From Clusia tigrina (taxonomy: Eukaryota; Arthropoda; Insecta; Diptera; Clusiidae), in NCBI GenBank assembly GCA_920105625.2, contig OV050032.1:22425981-22489980 (forward strand): DNA of 64,000 nucleotides, read 5' to 3'. Within the stretch, counting starts at the first letter, position 1. Every line of letters starts with the position of its first letter. The position numbers and the translations under genes are program-made. Below the pieces are notes generated by a model. It was given only the letters and a program-made list of their open reading frames with translations, ran no database searches and was not told the DNA's origin. Positions 21,106-34,883 of the stretch are shown here, one piece after another.

Positions 21106-23539
21106 AAAAAAGGATGTAGTCACGTGAGCGCAACTCTCTTCGGAGCTTCAGTTGGTAAATGTGTAAATATTGTTTAATGTTTTTTTAGTACCGATCCTGG
21201 GTCTTTTACTTCTGACTCCTTTAGTATTTTTGTTAGTATTTATAGTGCTGATTTCAATGACTGTGTAAATAAGTTAATCTTTAAAGTTAGAGTTAAAAAA
21301 GTACTTTTTTAAATCATTTTCTAGAATATTTTGACAACTTTTGAAACCTTGCACTCTTTGCGACAGTGGTCTGGGGAAGGAACGCAATTATTACCAATTA
21401 TCAATGAAGGCAATTATCAATTAACTTTAAACTATCTCACGCTGACTCTATATCTATCTATTTATCTCTCTCTGTAACTCTTCCCCGCTCTCTCTCCCTC
21501 GCTGGACCACTGCGCGCCTTGCAAATATGTCATAAATGTTTTTCACCGAGTTTTACTTAAGGTATACGATTTTGTTCTTATATTTTGATTATATTTTAAA
21601 TTTAGTTTATTGTATAAAATTATTTCGAACTTTATTATTTGAAGCGTTCAACTTCAACGTCATAACCATTTTCGTCATTATCGAATTTACTAAGTTTGTT
21701 TTCGACTTGTGTTTAATTCACTTGAACTCATAATTCTAAGGCATTCGATTGTTACTGGCATAAGTTTAGCTAATAGTGGATATTTGTGATGAATTCGTAT
21801 AATGTTTTCACCATATGTGCCGTACAGTTCCAACTCGTAGGAAGCTCGCTCCTCAAATCTGGAGTGCAAAGTACTCATAATTACAAATATACTCACATGG
21901 CACAAAACTTGTGCAGTCTGTGCCAACACGAGGGTATACTCGTATAGAAAAAATTGGGTAAAACGCTTGGTCACGAACTACTCGTAATTGGAGATTAGGA
22001 TGCGCTCTTGGCGAGAGCAGCAAGCAGTAGACGGCTCAGCTAGGCGAGCACTTTCACTCTTCTCTATGCACTTAGCACGATTCGGAACTGTACGACACAT
22101 ATCGCACTTTTAATTTAATGATATATTACGAGTATTAAAATTAAGCTTAAGCAACATTGCAAAATAACAGAAATAGAGGAAAAAAGGAAAACAAGAACCC
22201 CACTGTATATGTTGGAAATAGAAAAACAAAAAAAAAAAAAAATTGAAAAAAGCAAAGAAAAATTGTTCGTTTCATTTAATATCCCCATTATTCCCAATCG
22301 AGCTTATGGTGCGAGTAATTCTAACACTGAAAAGTGTGCTGAGTCGGCATTCACTGCGGTACTGCGCAAGTGTTTAGGAACGACCGAAACCAGCAGCACT
22401 GATATTGGTACCTCTTGTGCTGGTCTGGTTTGGGCCTGTTGTGGTGGTGCGTTACTCGTCGACAACTCATTGGGAATTGGATTACGCCGAGTTCCAATAC
22501 TACCAGAGATAACAACCAAGCCGTGGTATCTTATATGTGACAAACAGTTGCAAACGAATCCATGCCTGTGTGTCCGGTAAGTATAGTAGGAGTGTATATA
22601 ATAAATAATACCAAGTTAACTCATCATGTCTCACACTTGAGCGTACTTTCCTCTACTTACTTTTATTTCGTTAGCAGCACGCGATCGGGGTTCATACTCG
22701 ACATACGCGACAAGTTCCCATAAACGAATTGTGCACCCCCAACTTCTAGTTGTTGCCGCAATCGGAATAGTTGGAACAACATTGCTGGGTTTAGTTTGCC
22801 GGAGGCTGAGGCCACTCGGCTTGGCAAAATTCGTCATTGTTCCCTGACTCTTCTTAAACCACATCGCCAGTGGTAGCCGTACAGCGTATTTGTCGTCATT
22901 TTCAGCATGAAAAAGCGTTCCAAGCCCAGACATTTTAATTGCAATCACTGCAATTGGATCACATTCAATCCCGTTTTGGGTTTGACCGCAGTTCTGATGT
23001 GTGCATATTAAACCAAAGACAGAGCTCTGGTCACTTTTTTCTCTCATTTATTTCTGGTGTTATTCTCAGTCATTTCATTCCACCAACAGTTTTGGTTGCA
23101 CGGGAAATGCCAGACACTTGCTTTCCGCTGTGGTTGTTGATGTTTGTGGTAACAGTACACTCAGTAGAAATTATAATTTTCATATTTCTAGTGCAAGGGA
23201 GAAAAATGTGAGGTCTCCTTGTTTAGACTTATCGATTTCTTCAAGTCGCGCTTTCGTTCCTCTCACGGCGTTCAGTTCAGTTTGGAATTCAAACTAAAAT
23301 AAATGACTTGCTTTGTCCGTCCCAGATCTCAATTTCCACCATGACTGAAGACATATTTGTCCCCTCTCGTATTTACATTTTGCTTTCAAGTAGTTTGATG
23401 AAGTTGAAGAGCCCTGAGTATTGCGCAAAATCGTACTAAGTTTTGGATGCAGCCACAATTTCTTACTTTCAAGTCTACTTTGGGAAATTTATTGCTCCAG
23501 TACTGTACTCTTCATTCCGTATACTTGTTCATAGTTAGG
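21106..23539. other. Downstream of croc: likely 3' UTR then non-coding sequence
   Basis: AT-rich sequence follows the stop; the 3' UTR end cannot be fixed because no well-placed AATAAA is seen in the first several hundred bases. 21450-21510 has a CTCTCTCC tract. 22290-23050 is less AT-rich and holds two unassigned minus-strand frames described separately. Confidence 0.5.
22304..23047 (-). other. Unclassified open frames, possible broken ORF or exon pair
   Basis: On the minus strand, 22631-23047 is open for 138 codons and 22304-22543 for about 79 codons. The stretch between contains GTAAGT just after ...NEIK (near 22669) and a pyrimidine-poor CACACAG near 22565, so a spliced pair is conceivable. 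Joining at those sites in phase hits a stop after about 22 codons, which argues against it. No known domain is recognised. It could be chance, an old transposon or an unknown gene; transcript evidence would decide. Confidence 0.2.
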
Positions 23540-23866
23540 TAAGATCTCCGAATCCTCACTGGGTATCTGACGGGTCACTGCACACTCAGATATCAGCTCA
23601 AACATTTGGGAATTTCCTCCACTGATATTTGCAGATTATGCAACCAGGAATCGGAAACCTCTATGCACATTCTATGTCAATGTCCTGCAGTCTGCAGAAG
23701 GCATTTCCTCCAAATGGGAGCTGCTACAAATGCAACAAAAACTATTTGGAACATGGAACCCCATAAAGTGCCACAATTAAAAAAGAGCCTTAAAATGGAC
23801 GGTTAAACTATGGTTACGCACAAAATATCAAATTGGTCGAAGTCCACTACAGCCAATAATAATAAT

Positions 23867-23909
<43 letters not shown>
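23540..23909 (+). pseudogene. 5'-truncated LINE 3' end, family 1 copy A, with (TAA)n tail
   Basis: From about 23540 the sequence matches 54958-55284 closely. It encodes the C-terminal cysteine/histidine motif of LINE ORF2 (CRLCNQESETSMHILCQCPA), ending at the stop near 23804. A short 3' UTR and a tail of AAT repeats (23855-23909) follow. RNase H-bearing fly LINEs of the I type end in TAA repeats, which suits this family. Only the last 85 or so codons remain, so it is a dead 5'-truncated insertion. Confidence 0.8.
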
Positions 23910-24499
23910 GGTCTCACCATGCGAAAGTGTGGAAGCACATTCATTTAACCTTTTTTTTAATTGTAGCACAAACATTTAACCTAATTCTTACTTAACTCTA
24001 CCAAGTCTCAGTTTCAACCTCGACCCAACAAACTCATTGTTTTGTCATTATTCTTAGGAATTCTCCATTTAATTCAGGCAGTACTAATACAGACTGCGCA
24101 GATACTGCTATGAAGATGAAGAAACAATATAACATTTATTCGGCAAATATCCAGCGATATCCCAAAGAATGGCAGTGGAATCTCCTAAGTTTGTGCTATC
24201 AAAATCCCATTACATACTACTAAATATATATAAAAGAGGCGGCCGGGTGCTAATTTCGAAGATACCTTTTCGGTTGTTGGGGCGGCCCTAAGCTTCTGAA
24301 TTTCAACAAAAATATGCCTTTAGAGAAAAATTTCATTTTATAAGGAACTTCCGAACTGTCTTTTATACTTTTATTCTACTTTTATTCTAGAGCCAGTTCC
24401 ACTAAACCGTGTGATAAACTCAGATAAATATATGAAAACATCTTTCATTCAAAAATTAAGAGTATCAAATTCAGTTAAAATAAATTTTAGCACTTTACT

Positions 24500-24745
24500 T
24501 GCCCATCTTTTTGTCGACAGTCAGGCGGCAATAAAGGCTCTTCAATCCACCACTATTAAGTCGAAGCCGGTCGAGGAATGCAGAGAGGTGTTAACCGAGC
24601 TAAGTCTTTGCTCTCATGTGGATTCCCAGCCACAGGAACATTGAGGGAAATGAGAAAGCTGATGAGTTGGCTCGCTCAGGGGTTTCTCTTGACGAATCCC
24701 TGGGGGTCGTAAGGAGAGGCGCTTACCTGCATTGTCTTTGGCAAG
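24500..24745 (+). pseudogene. Decayed LINE RNase H fragment
   Basis: LFVDSQAAIKALQ near 24507-24545 matches the third acidic block of the LINE RNase H domain. After a frameshift before 24630, IEGNEKADELARSGVSLDE continues the domain's C-terminal end. Stops and frame changes make it non-functional. It may belong with the fragment at 25505, although the spacing is longer than usual. Confidence 0.6.
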
Positions 24746-25504
24746 TATTGTTCAACTGACTGAGCCGAACGAAAATCAGAAATACTCCCAAAATAACGTT
24801 TTGTATTTCGTTAACATCTGGCTTTGCAGCAACACCTTTGAATGAAATTATTTAAATATATGGACACCTATACAGAATGATTACTGGTTCAACTATAAAA
24901 GCATTTGATTATTATATTATATTATATAAATTATTTCGTCAGGACCTCGTTTAGAAATTAAATCTCCACAAGGTATGCTTCCATGAAATTATTTAAATAT
25001 TTGATTAGTACTCGCATTCCTTGCGATTGCAAAAGGAATTCATCAGGCAAATATAGGACACTCTAAAGCATATCAGGCCGAGTAACTACAAATGGTCTTC
25101 GTCATGTCTGTTTGTCCCATGTTGGAAATTAATTATAAAATCACACAGGGTATTTCTGATAAGATTCCTGTTAGGATAAGGTATAATTTTGTGATCATAT
25201 AAAGCGCTCCACGTTCACTTTTTCCCAACCGGACTCTATTAATCAAGATTAGCAAAAGTCCTTTATCAACTTGTAAGGAGGCATACTTATATTATCTGAA
25301 GTATAACTGAAAATGTAGCAGAAATGAGTTCCTACCAGAGCTTTAACAATACTCGTAATTACGAAATTTTTATATAATAAAATGTTTCTGAACTTAGCTG
25401 TTCAGCAGGAGTACTTCATTGTGTTCATGTGAATACACATCACTGGATCCAAAGTTTCCATAGGCATTAAAAAAAGTATCACCTCTATTATTACGAGTTT
25501 ATGA

Positions 25505-25810
25505 ACGACGATTGTAAGAAATGTGCGAAGCAGTGCACAAGGAAAACTTTGGAGCATCTGCTGTGCCTAAGCCACGCAATCTCAAAAGCGCGCCTGACAC
25601 ACCTGGGAGCCCCCTAGTTTGAGGGACTGGACGAAGTCTCTGCGGATGATCAGGGGATGATCTCGCTCCTAAAGTTCGCTAAGGGCGTCTCTCTTTTTAC
25701 AGCTCCATATTACTACTCTTAAATGGATATCCATATGGTATCGCAGCGGACCTTGCAGGTCTATGTGTGGCCTTCACTGCAAGCCAGTGTAACCTAACCG
25801 AACCTAGAGT
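25505..25810 (+). pseudogene. Decayed LINE C-terminus and 3' UTR
   Basis: One frame reads DDCKKCAKQCTRKTLEHLLC, resembling the CCHC-like C-terminal motif of LINE ORF2, then KARLTHLGAP before a stop. The 3' UTR contains TGGTATCGCAGCGGACC, close to TGGTATCGCAGTGGACC at 35422 in another LINE fragment, and ends TAACCTAACCGAACC. Confidence 0.6.
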
Positions 25811-27704
25811 ATACGAAGAAGTGCAGGCGGAGTGTTGCTAACTAACCATTAACTAAATGATATTGGAATCATAAAAATATCCGATTGTTTATTCATTATT
25901 CACATACGAATATATCAGAAATTTATTACTGTAGTTAGGTAGGTAAGTAGGAGTGGCAGCTTAGTTTATCAAAAGCATACATTACTGGCATAGAAACGCT
26001 TCCAATTGAAATAAAATTATGTTGCTGAAAACAAAACGAAAACAGAAAAGTTGAATTATGAATAGAGAAACTGTTTAAGCGTGGTACTCATAGACAAAGG
26101 AGTTTACAATGGAGTATATCGCTGTTTCAAATTGGCAAACGAATGGAGCCACACTGGTGACACCCCAATGACCAGTTCGTTTGCGGCATCTTCAAAATTT
26201 TAATCAAATAAAACACTTTCAAAAAGCGAAACACATACGATGATGACAATTGACTGGCGCCACTTCTGCCAGGTCAAGTCTTCGAGCAGCAAATGAGCCG
26301 CCTCAGTTAGACATGGATACAGAGCTGATAAGTGAGTTAGTTTCGAGAAAAGAAAATACCGAGTAAAAGACAAGCCTCGCTGAGGTGGTCAAGTGGCATA
26401 TATGGATGGAATATCGCCAAGGAGTAAAATATGCTCGTACTACACTCTCCAAGTAGGTGTCGCAAATCAATAAAGCGGGGCACTTGTGGAGTGACAATCG
26501 TTAATTTCGGCGAATTCGGACTTTGAACTTGTTATATTCATGTGGAGGTGGTGCAGATCTGAGCTTATCTTTTGCTCTTCTCATTGTTTTGGAGCTTTGG
26601 TGACCGGATGGCAGTTTTTTTTATTATTTTTATTGTTAGGTTTGTGTACGGCAACTACAAATGTTGTTGTACACATATTGGCAAATGTTGTTATATGTTG
26701 GGTAAATGTTGTTGTAGTGCACTGATGTCGAAATTTTATATAGCTTATTATTTTGTTATTTAGTTATTTATTACGGAAGAAACTCGGTACTACCAAGGTT
26801 ATTAGCGACTGAAACAGGTACTTGGCATGAGTGGATGAGCTCGCTTACGTCAAAAATATTTTGCATGTGCATATAAAGCGAACTATGTGGGAGTATGTCA
26901 AAGAATCAAATATTGTCACTGCCCTTAGAAGTGAGAAACCGCAGAATTTATCATTCCATAAGTCACAAAAATGTGAATAAGTCTACAGAGTTGTGCTTAG
27001 TTTCAAGAAACAGGTGCAGTGAATTTGGTTTCGAGATTCAGTTGGACAGAATCGGTTTATTATGGCAGAGATTTAGAGTCGATTTCGACATTCAGTTAGT
27101 CAGAATCGGTTTATTATGCCAGAGATTCAAATTTCAATGAACTCTTTAAGGCACACGAAATTGGTGCTCCCAAGTTTATAGTTTTTACTCTAATTGGTGA
27201 AACTGCCAGTCTCCCCGCAAATTCTAGTCTATATACTACACTTTTTTCTGGCTTTGATCGAGTCTGGAACTACATGTTTCCATATACTCATACTCGTATC
27301 TGCATAAATTAACCTACTTATATTCAGAAAGAGCTTCCAGTTAACCAAAAAAATCACCAGACTTTCAACTTCTGCTTGAGGTTGCTTCGCCAACCCCATC
27401 ATAATCTCAGAGCGATTAGTTGCTGCAGCCAAGCAATCAGTATATCAGTGGGCAGCTGAAATCATTGCAATACAAGCAGCCAATAATAGTATACCGAAAC
27501 AGGAAATGAAAATTCTGGACAGATTACTTTTATACGCTAAACATAATCTCTAACATTTCCAGCAGTGATATTTATTTCTTTCAAATCAGGAAAACTTTTC
27601 TGGTGAACTGGAAGACAAAAATCACTTTAATCTGCATTCCAGACTAGACTAATAATTAAGGCAATGCATCTTCTGATCCATAATGGGAAAAGTGCCACCC
27701 TAGG
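25811..27704. other. Non-coding stretch
   Basis: No gene recognised. It holds the 54-bp tandem duplication at 27029 and some GTT/TTG-rich sequence near 26640-26720. The short ORFs have no domain. Confidence 0.6.
27029..27131. repeat. 54-bp tandem duplication (two units)
   Basis: TTTCGAGATTCAGTTGGACA at 27029 and TTTCGACATTCAGTTAGTCA at 27083 start two copies sharing CAGAATCGGTTTATTATG and CAGAGATT. A small number of substitutions separates them. Confidence 0.85.
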
Positions 27705-28602
27705 TAGGTAGGTTGGGCAGCCGCATCACCAAGAAAACAGTGATGCCACTTAGACCACCAGTTGGATTCGTTGTGAGCCGCGGATCCGAGGCATGGTTAC
27801 GCTTCTCCCTCCAGACTGAACCAACCGGAGCCTTTTATAAAGCGAGGAAGGCTGTTAACACCTGACTGGAATAGATTATCTATACTTGTTAGGAAGTGGG
27901 ATCTTAGTAAACATTCCCTATTTCCAGCAAAAGCTGGACATGTACAGAAGAGGTGCTGGACCGTTTCCAGTTCCTCCTCGCTCCGGCAGCTGCGTATAAA
28001 CTTCCATTGTTCTTGCATGATTTCCTATTAGACAGTGTCCCGTGAGGGCTCCTATTATAATCCTAATTTGTAGTCTGTTGAGTCAAATAATAATCTTGGA
28101 TAGACGCTGATTTAGCCTCGGTCATATTTGCCTGGCGATTTAGCAGGCCACCTTTGATTGGTAGAGTTCATTAGTGTGTCCCTTATGAGAAGCTTACAAG
28201 TCGTGAGAGGTATACCCATACACCTACTAACATTTGGTATACAAGTGCCGTCTCTCGCAAGTTGATCAGCCTTGCAGTTCCTTGGTATATCCCTATGACC
28301 TGGTACCCAGTATGGGTGTGAAATTGTTTAGCCATCTCATTAAGAGATCGACGACAGTCTAAGACACTCCTTGATGTTATTTGGAATGCATCCAAAATCC
28401 TTAGTGCAGCTTGGCTGTCTGATAAAATGCAGATATCCTTATCGGCCACCTCATTTATCCTCAACCAATTCAAGGCTTCGTGAATAGCGGTTATTTCCGC
28501 TTGAAAAACACTGCAGTGATCCATTAGATTGATCAATTCACTGATTGAGGGCATTTCGTAATAAAACCCTGGTCCTACACGTTTTAATTTGAACTCAAGC
28601 AA
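27705..28602 (-). pseudogene. LINE fragment (RNase H to 3' end), family 2
   Basis: Reading on the minus strand from 28602: FQAEITAIHEALNWL carries the RNase H glutamate and ILSDSQAALRILDAF its aspartate. A frameshift near 28318 moves the reading to YWVPGHRDIPRNCKADQLAR, the end of RNase H. After further stops, SEEELETVQHLFCTCPAFAG (around 27960) is the C-terminal zinc-like motif, followed by FIKGSGWF and a 3' UTR ending in TACCTACCTAGGG. Order and spacing suit a 5'-truncated LINE. Several stops and frameshifts show it is dead. It resembles the copy at 34884. Confidence 0.78.
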
Positions 28603-29035
28603 TATTAATAAATTCTAGAAATAATGTTTTCGCAGTAATTAACGGTACCGAAGAGACCACAACAAATTGCCTTCATTTGATATAGTTTGGACTTTGGACT
28701 CGTTTAAATTTAGGATATTTTTATTAATTTACTCTCTATCCTGTCTGGCGGCCAGCTCGATATTTATTTGCATTTCCTACCTGAGTGTGTTGTAGGGTCC
28801 TTCTTACTTGTAGCAGTCCATGGAGAAATGAGAAATGGAAACATTGCAGTCCCCATTTGTTAGAGAAGTTATTTCGTAGGACATTAACTAAGGACCGCCA
28901 CACATATCAAGAGCTGGCGGATATTGTGAAATTGTATATTCAAAAGAATTTATCCATATTATTGATATAATGCCCGATTTGTCATGAATATAATTCTTTT
29001 CCTAGAGTTTTCTTAAGTATTTATGATAAAAAAAA

Positions 29036-29180
29036 TATGTGTTTATTTATTTACTTATTTATTATTATGAAGGCACTGGCAGCCAGTTACTTTTAAAGTA
29101 GGCCATTCATTTATTTTGTTCTTATTATAATAAATAAATAAATATTTATTATTAAACTTAAAAATAAATAAATATTTATA
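29036..29180. repeat. AAATA/TTTAT-rich simple sequence
   Basis: Repeated ATAAATAAATA and TTATTTATTT over about 145 bp. Together with the minus-strand fragment at 29511 it could be the A-rich tail of an old LINE, but that link is uncertain. Confidence 0.6.
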
Positions 29181-29510
29181 ATTAAATTATAAATTCTGCC
29201 AGTTCTTTCGGCTTTTGCTGTGCATAAGTTATGCTTATTCAGGTAATTTGTTACATTGTAAATTATTAATATTAATACTGTCTTCAGTAGGAGAAAATAG
29301 GAGATTTATGGGATTTCTGAAGTTATTCAAAGGTAAGGATTTGCAAACTGTGAAACTGTTAAATGAGAACACTGACAGAAGTTATGCAACATGCTGTCAA
29401 AATAATCCAGTTGTGACTCAGCGCGAATTCACACCATTTGCCTAACCAGAACTATTTCTGTCGAATTGTAGAATTTCCCAAGGACTCAATAAGCAAATAC
29501 GGTAAACCAT

Positions 29511-29759
29511 TTATTTGAGTTTCAATTTCATTAAAAGTAATTCGTATATAGCAGCCAACCGTGTTTGCGTATTCTGTTGTTTTGCCAGCCCTCCATAGAA
29601 TCCATAGAGTCGACCAAAAATGGTTTCACTTATCTGCAATATCTGTGGCGCAATATCCTGCCTGAATTCTGTTACGATCTGCAGGCCTTTCTTACTTAGC
29701 TCGTTAGCAGTGTGGCTGCTGTAAGTACAAATTTCACTTCTACCTGCGATATCGATCAT
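29511..29759 (-). pseudogene. Possible LINE RNase H remnant
   Basis: An 82-codon frame contains HTANELSKKG, resembling the GN.ADELAKKG end of the LINE RNase H domain seen elsewhere in this window. The rest (IVTEFRQDIAPQILQISETI) is unassigned. Evidence is limited to this short match, so a chance resemblance is possible. Confidence 0.3.
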
Positions 29760-32700
29760 TATCCAAGCGATTGCTTACATTTATTGTACTGATAACCACA
29801 TTCGATGAACTACTAATTGAACTTGTTGAAAATGAATATAAATATGGGGTCCATCAGTTTCGTTCACCAGCTGTGAACTTTCAAGTTAATCAGTAGCTGA
29901 TATCTTGCAACCACGGTCAGAGTTGGTGGTGTAATAGAGATACTCGGTTTCTTGCTCATCGTCATTACAGCTCCTATCTGCTATCTATTGAAGGGGCCCT
30001 CGAGACTTCATTGCGTACGGGTTTTTTTATTTATGTTTACGTCTAGTTTGGTTGAAAATGGCGCATATCATCATATTCTAGTTCGTTGCTGATTTTCATG
30101 CAATATGCAAATCCTGAAATCTTATTAAAAAACATTGCAGTAGAGGCCACGCGTGATTGCGCCACGCATATCGCACAGTGCCAAAATATGGCATAACTGA
30201 CTTACGGGTAGGTACGAATACTCGTATATAGAACATTTACAATTTCATTTCATTTCGATAGACGCAAAACAGAAGTGCACGCACCTTCCACAAAGCAGCC
30301 GCAGTCCATTGTTGCAGCGTGCAAATCCGTCAATTGTCTGCGGTGAGCTGGGATGCGCTTCATTATTTTCATATCTCTCTATCTGCGTATTGTGACTGGG
30401 TTGGGCTCGGATTGGTTTGGTGCTGTTTCTATCTTTGGCTATATATGAAGACAGGCGTGACGTGACGTTAGTCGTGTGGCGTTAATTTTTTGCTTTCAAT
30501 TCCGGTTTTTCACAACAAAAAAATAAATATACAAAAGGAACAAATAAAGACACACACACACACACAATTTAAAAGTCTGTAAAGAAACAATGCAAGATTA
30601 TTGGGGATTGTGTCTATCCCAGCGGGAATTGTTATCGACTGATTATTTCTCGTTCAATGCGAAAGTCGTCGCTAATCATATCACTGAATAGTACAATTAT
30701 ATATGAAAACAAATTCACACAAAACGGGTGACTAATTCACACTCTCAAAAATGGGGTGGTGATGCTTCTAAAGTCCTCTCTCAAACCCTAGACATTATGT
30801 ATATTTCTAGATATTGTCTGTATATATGTATTGGCAAAGTCTGGCCAAACCAGTGTGAATTGGGAAGCTTGCAATTTCCGTTGCATTGCATTTTGGTAAA
30901 TCGTAAAATTTATCGAAGATGGCTTGCTTCAGGGCCTGCAACATTATCATAGGTAACTCTGGCAAAGGTTTCGTAAGAGATTTTCGGCGATGTAGCTACC
31001 ATTTCAGCAATAACTACACCAAAGTGTACGCCAATTCTAACTGCGTACTCTCTTATAGACCAGCGAACCTCATCAGTAATGCTTCTAGCCAGCAGCTCCA
31101 TCAGTACATTGTGAAGTATTATGTCCCTCTTGATTGTACTTAAATGGAGTACCTTTTGAGTGTCTCTCCCGAGACCAAGAAGTTCCCACACAAACTCGTC
31201 TTCACTCCTAGCTGTTATAGAATTTGCCCTTTTAAAGCTTTCATTGCAATTTTCCTTTCCCGTTAGTGTATTCCTTTCATCAAGAAACTTGGGGCAATTT
31301 TCAGCTATGTTGTTGTTTTTTTTCTCAGAAACTTGCCCTGCTTATATTATTGAACCCGTAGGGGCAAGCTTCACATATCGTTACAATCTTTCTCTGGAAT
31401 ACACAGGTGGAAAAATTTAGATGAAGCTTCTTGGAGCAGATTGCTGCACTACCACAACAGTGTTCGTCTGGGTCTCATCAAGTTCATTAAGTCCCTGTAG
31501 GTTGAGTTGATGGCTGCATATTCTGAATGTTTGAGTTTCTGTTTTTTCTGCAATTTTTATGATTTTCCATATGAACGTCCTTGAAGTATTGCATTTGAAC
31601 GACACATACAACTGGAGACTACCCATCCAAGACGTCAGCCACATTGGCAATAATAAATACTCGTACAGTAATATCAATGAAGAATCTGCGGTGGCTTTGT
31701 CGAGTCGAGGGCAATTTTCCCAACTGGGATGTGGGTGTTCGAATTTGCTTGTGGGCGTTTGTAGGTTGGTTAAGCTTGAAATGAGCTCGAAAGCGATTTT
31801 GTGCAAATGCTAAAATGCTTAATTTGAATTTTGTGAAATGTGTTTTTGTTGCAAAACGCATGGCAAGGATATGACTAAGTACCAACCGACTAAACTAGCA
31901 CCGATGCATGCTGCAATATGCACATGTTGAAGAGCCACAAATGAGCAGCGTGCGAAAAGTAACAAATTTCAAATTACGAATACAATAAATATTATTCGAT
32001 TATTTGCGTGTTAGTATGTGTTGATTTTCTGGTCCTTTTTTCTTTGGTCTCTTGTTTTTTTTTTTTTGGTTTTTTGGAAAATATCTCATTAGCAGCGTAT
32101 GAGTCCATTCGGTGTCAAAAGCAACAACGTCAAACGCAAAAACAATCACACGGGTGGTCGCAGCTATGAAAACAGCAACTACCGCAACACAACAAAAACA
32201 AGGACTGGAAATGCGTCGAAGCAAATTACCAGCGGCACTTGAAAAACAGAACGCTGCGCTGTTTGCATAACGATAAGGACACATTTGCAGGATAACAGCT
32301 ACGCATACGCACGTTGGTAGCGGCAGCAACAACAACAACACTGAATTATATGCATACGAGTGCACACACATGTATGTGTGTATAACGAAATCACAACTGA
32401 AACGAACGCCACAATGACAAATATTGACACATTGCATAACAGGCCACATCGCTCCCCGCACGTTGCTCGCCCCTGTTCAGCTCAACGCAAATTCCTAATT
32501 TCAATATTATTGTAAGCCTAATTAAATGAAAGTGCTGGGCTGGCTATGCATGCATAACAATGTCTTGGAATTAGTGTGAGTCGGCCAAATAGCTCACGCC
32601 CATGACATCTGGCTGCAGTTGGCCAGAGCTGCGTAGTGGGCAAATGCAGATTACTGCTGTATCTCCGTAAACGTACACCCACTCGTAAGCAGGGGTGTGC

Positions 32701-34883
32701 ATTTGATGACAGCCCCCGTAGCGTCTTCATAAGTGTTCTGCAGAGCCTATCATAATCCAGGGGTGTGCCCACGGGAGGGGAGCAATTAACTCAAATCATC
32801 CACGCAGGTTCCAAAAGTCGTAAGAACCCATTGAGTCTCAGCTCTGTGCATTCCATGAAATGATTTGAAACCTATTTTCGGAATTTTGTTTCCGATTTCG
32901 TACATAATTGGTTTTATTATCTATGCTTGTATGAGGAATTGGATATCAATTCGTGAGGATGTTTGCGATATATGCTACATCTAAACCGTGTTCGAACGTT
33001 TTGGTGGTTTCAAATTCTTAACCGGGTTAGAAGCGTCTTAGGTCATGGTTCAAAGATCACATCCTATCAAATGTTCGCTAGTTCGCTCATTCTTCAATTG
33101 AAGGTTTGTAATTTTAAAGCAACTATTTCATCAAACATTTGTCGGATATTAATCGAATTCTTTCCTTTTCTTCTCTATTTGATGAGCCGTTCTGATTCTT
33201 ATGGTCCTAACAATGAATCTCCTACAGTTAGTGAAACAACTATGTATGTACGATGAAAGTGAATTTTGCGAATTTCTCAATTCTGATTATTATCTAGTAA
33301 GGAACCTAGAAAGAAGCTTTGTAAGGACTAAATATATGTTAATACTTAATGAATATTTGAAATGAGCTCGGAACTCTTGCTATATATCCTTGTGCAATTT
33401 GGTTCAATGCCAAATTGCTTCCCCGGCACGGCTACAAGTTGCTGTATAATTTGTATTAATCTACAATGGTGTAGAAGGAAATTGGTCACAGACGAACAGA
33501 CAGACAATTACGGCTAAGCTAACTCCACCAATAAAGTACTGCGAATCAATGTAGGTAGGTAGATATCATAACCGCTTTAAATGTCGTGAGCATTTGCACA
33601 AAGTTAGAACATTTTTCCAAAATTACCACATTACTACACTCTGCTTTAATAAAATCTAAGCTTATTGTTCGACATTCATAAAAGTGCAATATTTATTAAT
33701 GATAAAATGAATTCATGAAAAATAAATAAATAAATAATTTTTGCATATAATTACAGGATTCCCATTGGAAAATTGTTGCGTACGCCCATGTCCACATGCA
33801 TATGATGTGAACGCAACTGGCGGCATGGTTGCGTTGCACAGCATCAAGGACCGAAGAACGCTTTATTGAAAGTGCACTGTAGTGGGCGGTCGCCAATTCA
33901 ATTATTGATGTGCAACTACTCTCTGGAAATATGTAAAAACATATTTAATTGTTTGGTTATCAGTCTCCATCAGCAGCAAATAACTCATTGCGTAAGCTGA
34001 TAGCGCTTGATGTGACGTCACTGGTTGCTTAATCATCACCGGTAGCATGCTTTCCAACTGTGATAATTTAATTAATTGTGTGTGCATGTGTGTCTGTGGC
34101 TATGTGTGTATGTGCGTGGACATGTGGGTGGTTATGTGTTCGGATGTGGGTGTGTGTGTTTTATACATCGATGGCTATGACAGCATTTCCTTTGCCATTG
34201 TTGTTGTTTTCCCAGCTGTCCAACTATCGTCCATATTATTATTTAAGCAATCATGCAATTATTATGTAATGTTCGTTCCTCATTTAAAATAAAATAATGA
34301 TATTAATTAGTTTTCGCTCGTTTTGCGTTTCGTAGCTGTTTATTAAAAAAATAAATTTTTATCAAATTTTAATTGAAAGAACTTTGCACCAAGCAAAGCT
34401 TCAACGGAAGTGAGTTTAAAAAATAAAATAGAAACTGCAGCAACACGAACCCTCTTCCTGCATACGTGCTCTACAACAATTCTCGAAAAAATAGACCGGT
34501 GCATCGCTAAATTTAAAGCATTGAGCAGTGCAGTTATTTAAATTGACGGCTTGAACAGGATCAGTTCTTCTGCTGTAATTCGTTAGGATGGACAACGTTT
34601 AATTCAAAGAAATGATTTTCCATCCTTCCGCTCCACATATACTAACGAAGTATTCCATGATGACAGTTAAATAGAAATTATTGAAGGAGACTGCAGTTGT
34701 CTTACGTCGCCTAACAGCTTTGCTGGACCGTGGGACTGACCCATCAAATTCCGGCAATATAAATAAAATGAGACCTTTAGACGATTACACATAAGTTAAT
34801 ACTATACGAGTACAGTGTAGTGTGGTGTTGAGTGAAGGCAACCGTTTGTCAGTTTAAGATAATCGAAGAGTAGAAAGAGGTTT
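29760..34883. other. Non-coding stretch
   Basis: No gene recognised in about 5 kb. A 93-codon minus-strand frame at 30910-31191 has no known domain. A (CA)n run lies at 30550-30566, and 32280-32400 has CAACAACAA and ACACA tracts. 33700-34300 is AT-rich with a GTGTGT-rich patch near 34078-34160. Confidence 0.55.
30550..30566. repeat. (CA)n microsatellite
   Basis: Seventeen bases of uninterrupted alternating A and C. Confidence 0.9.

Noticed and set aside
30910..31191. 93-codon minus-strand ORF with plausible composition
   Set aside because: No domain or homologue recognised, and the opposite strand is also open; not enough to call a gene.
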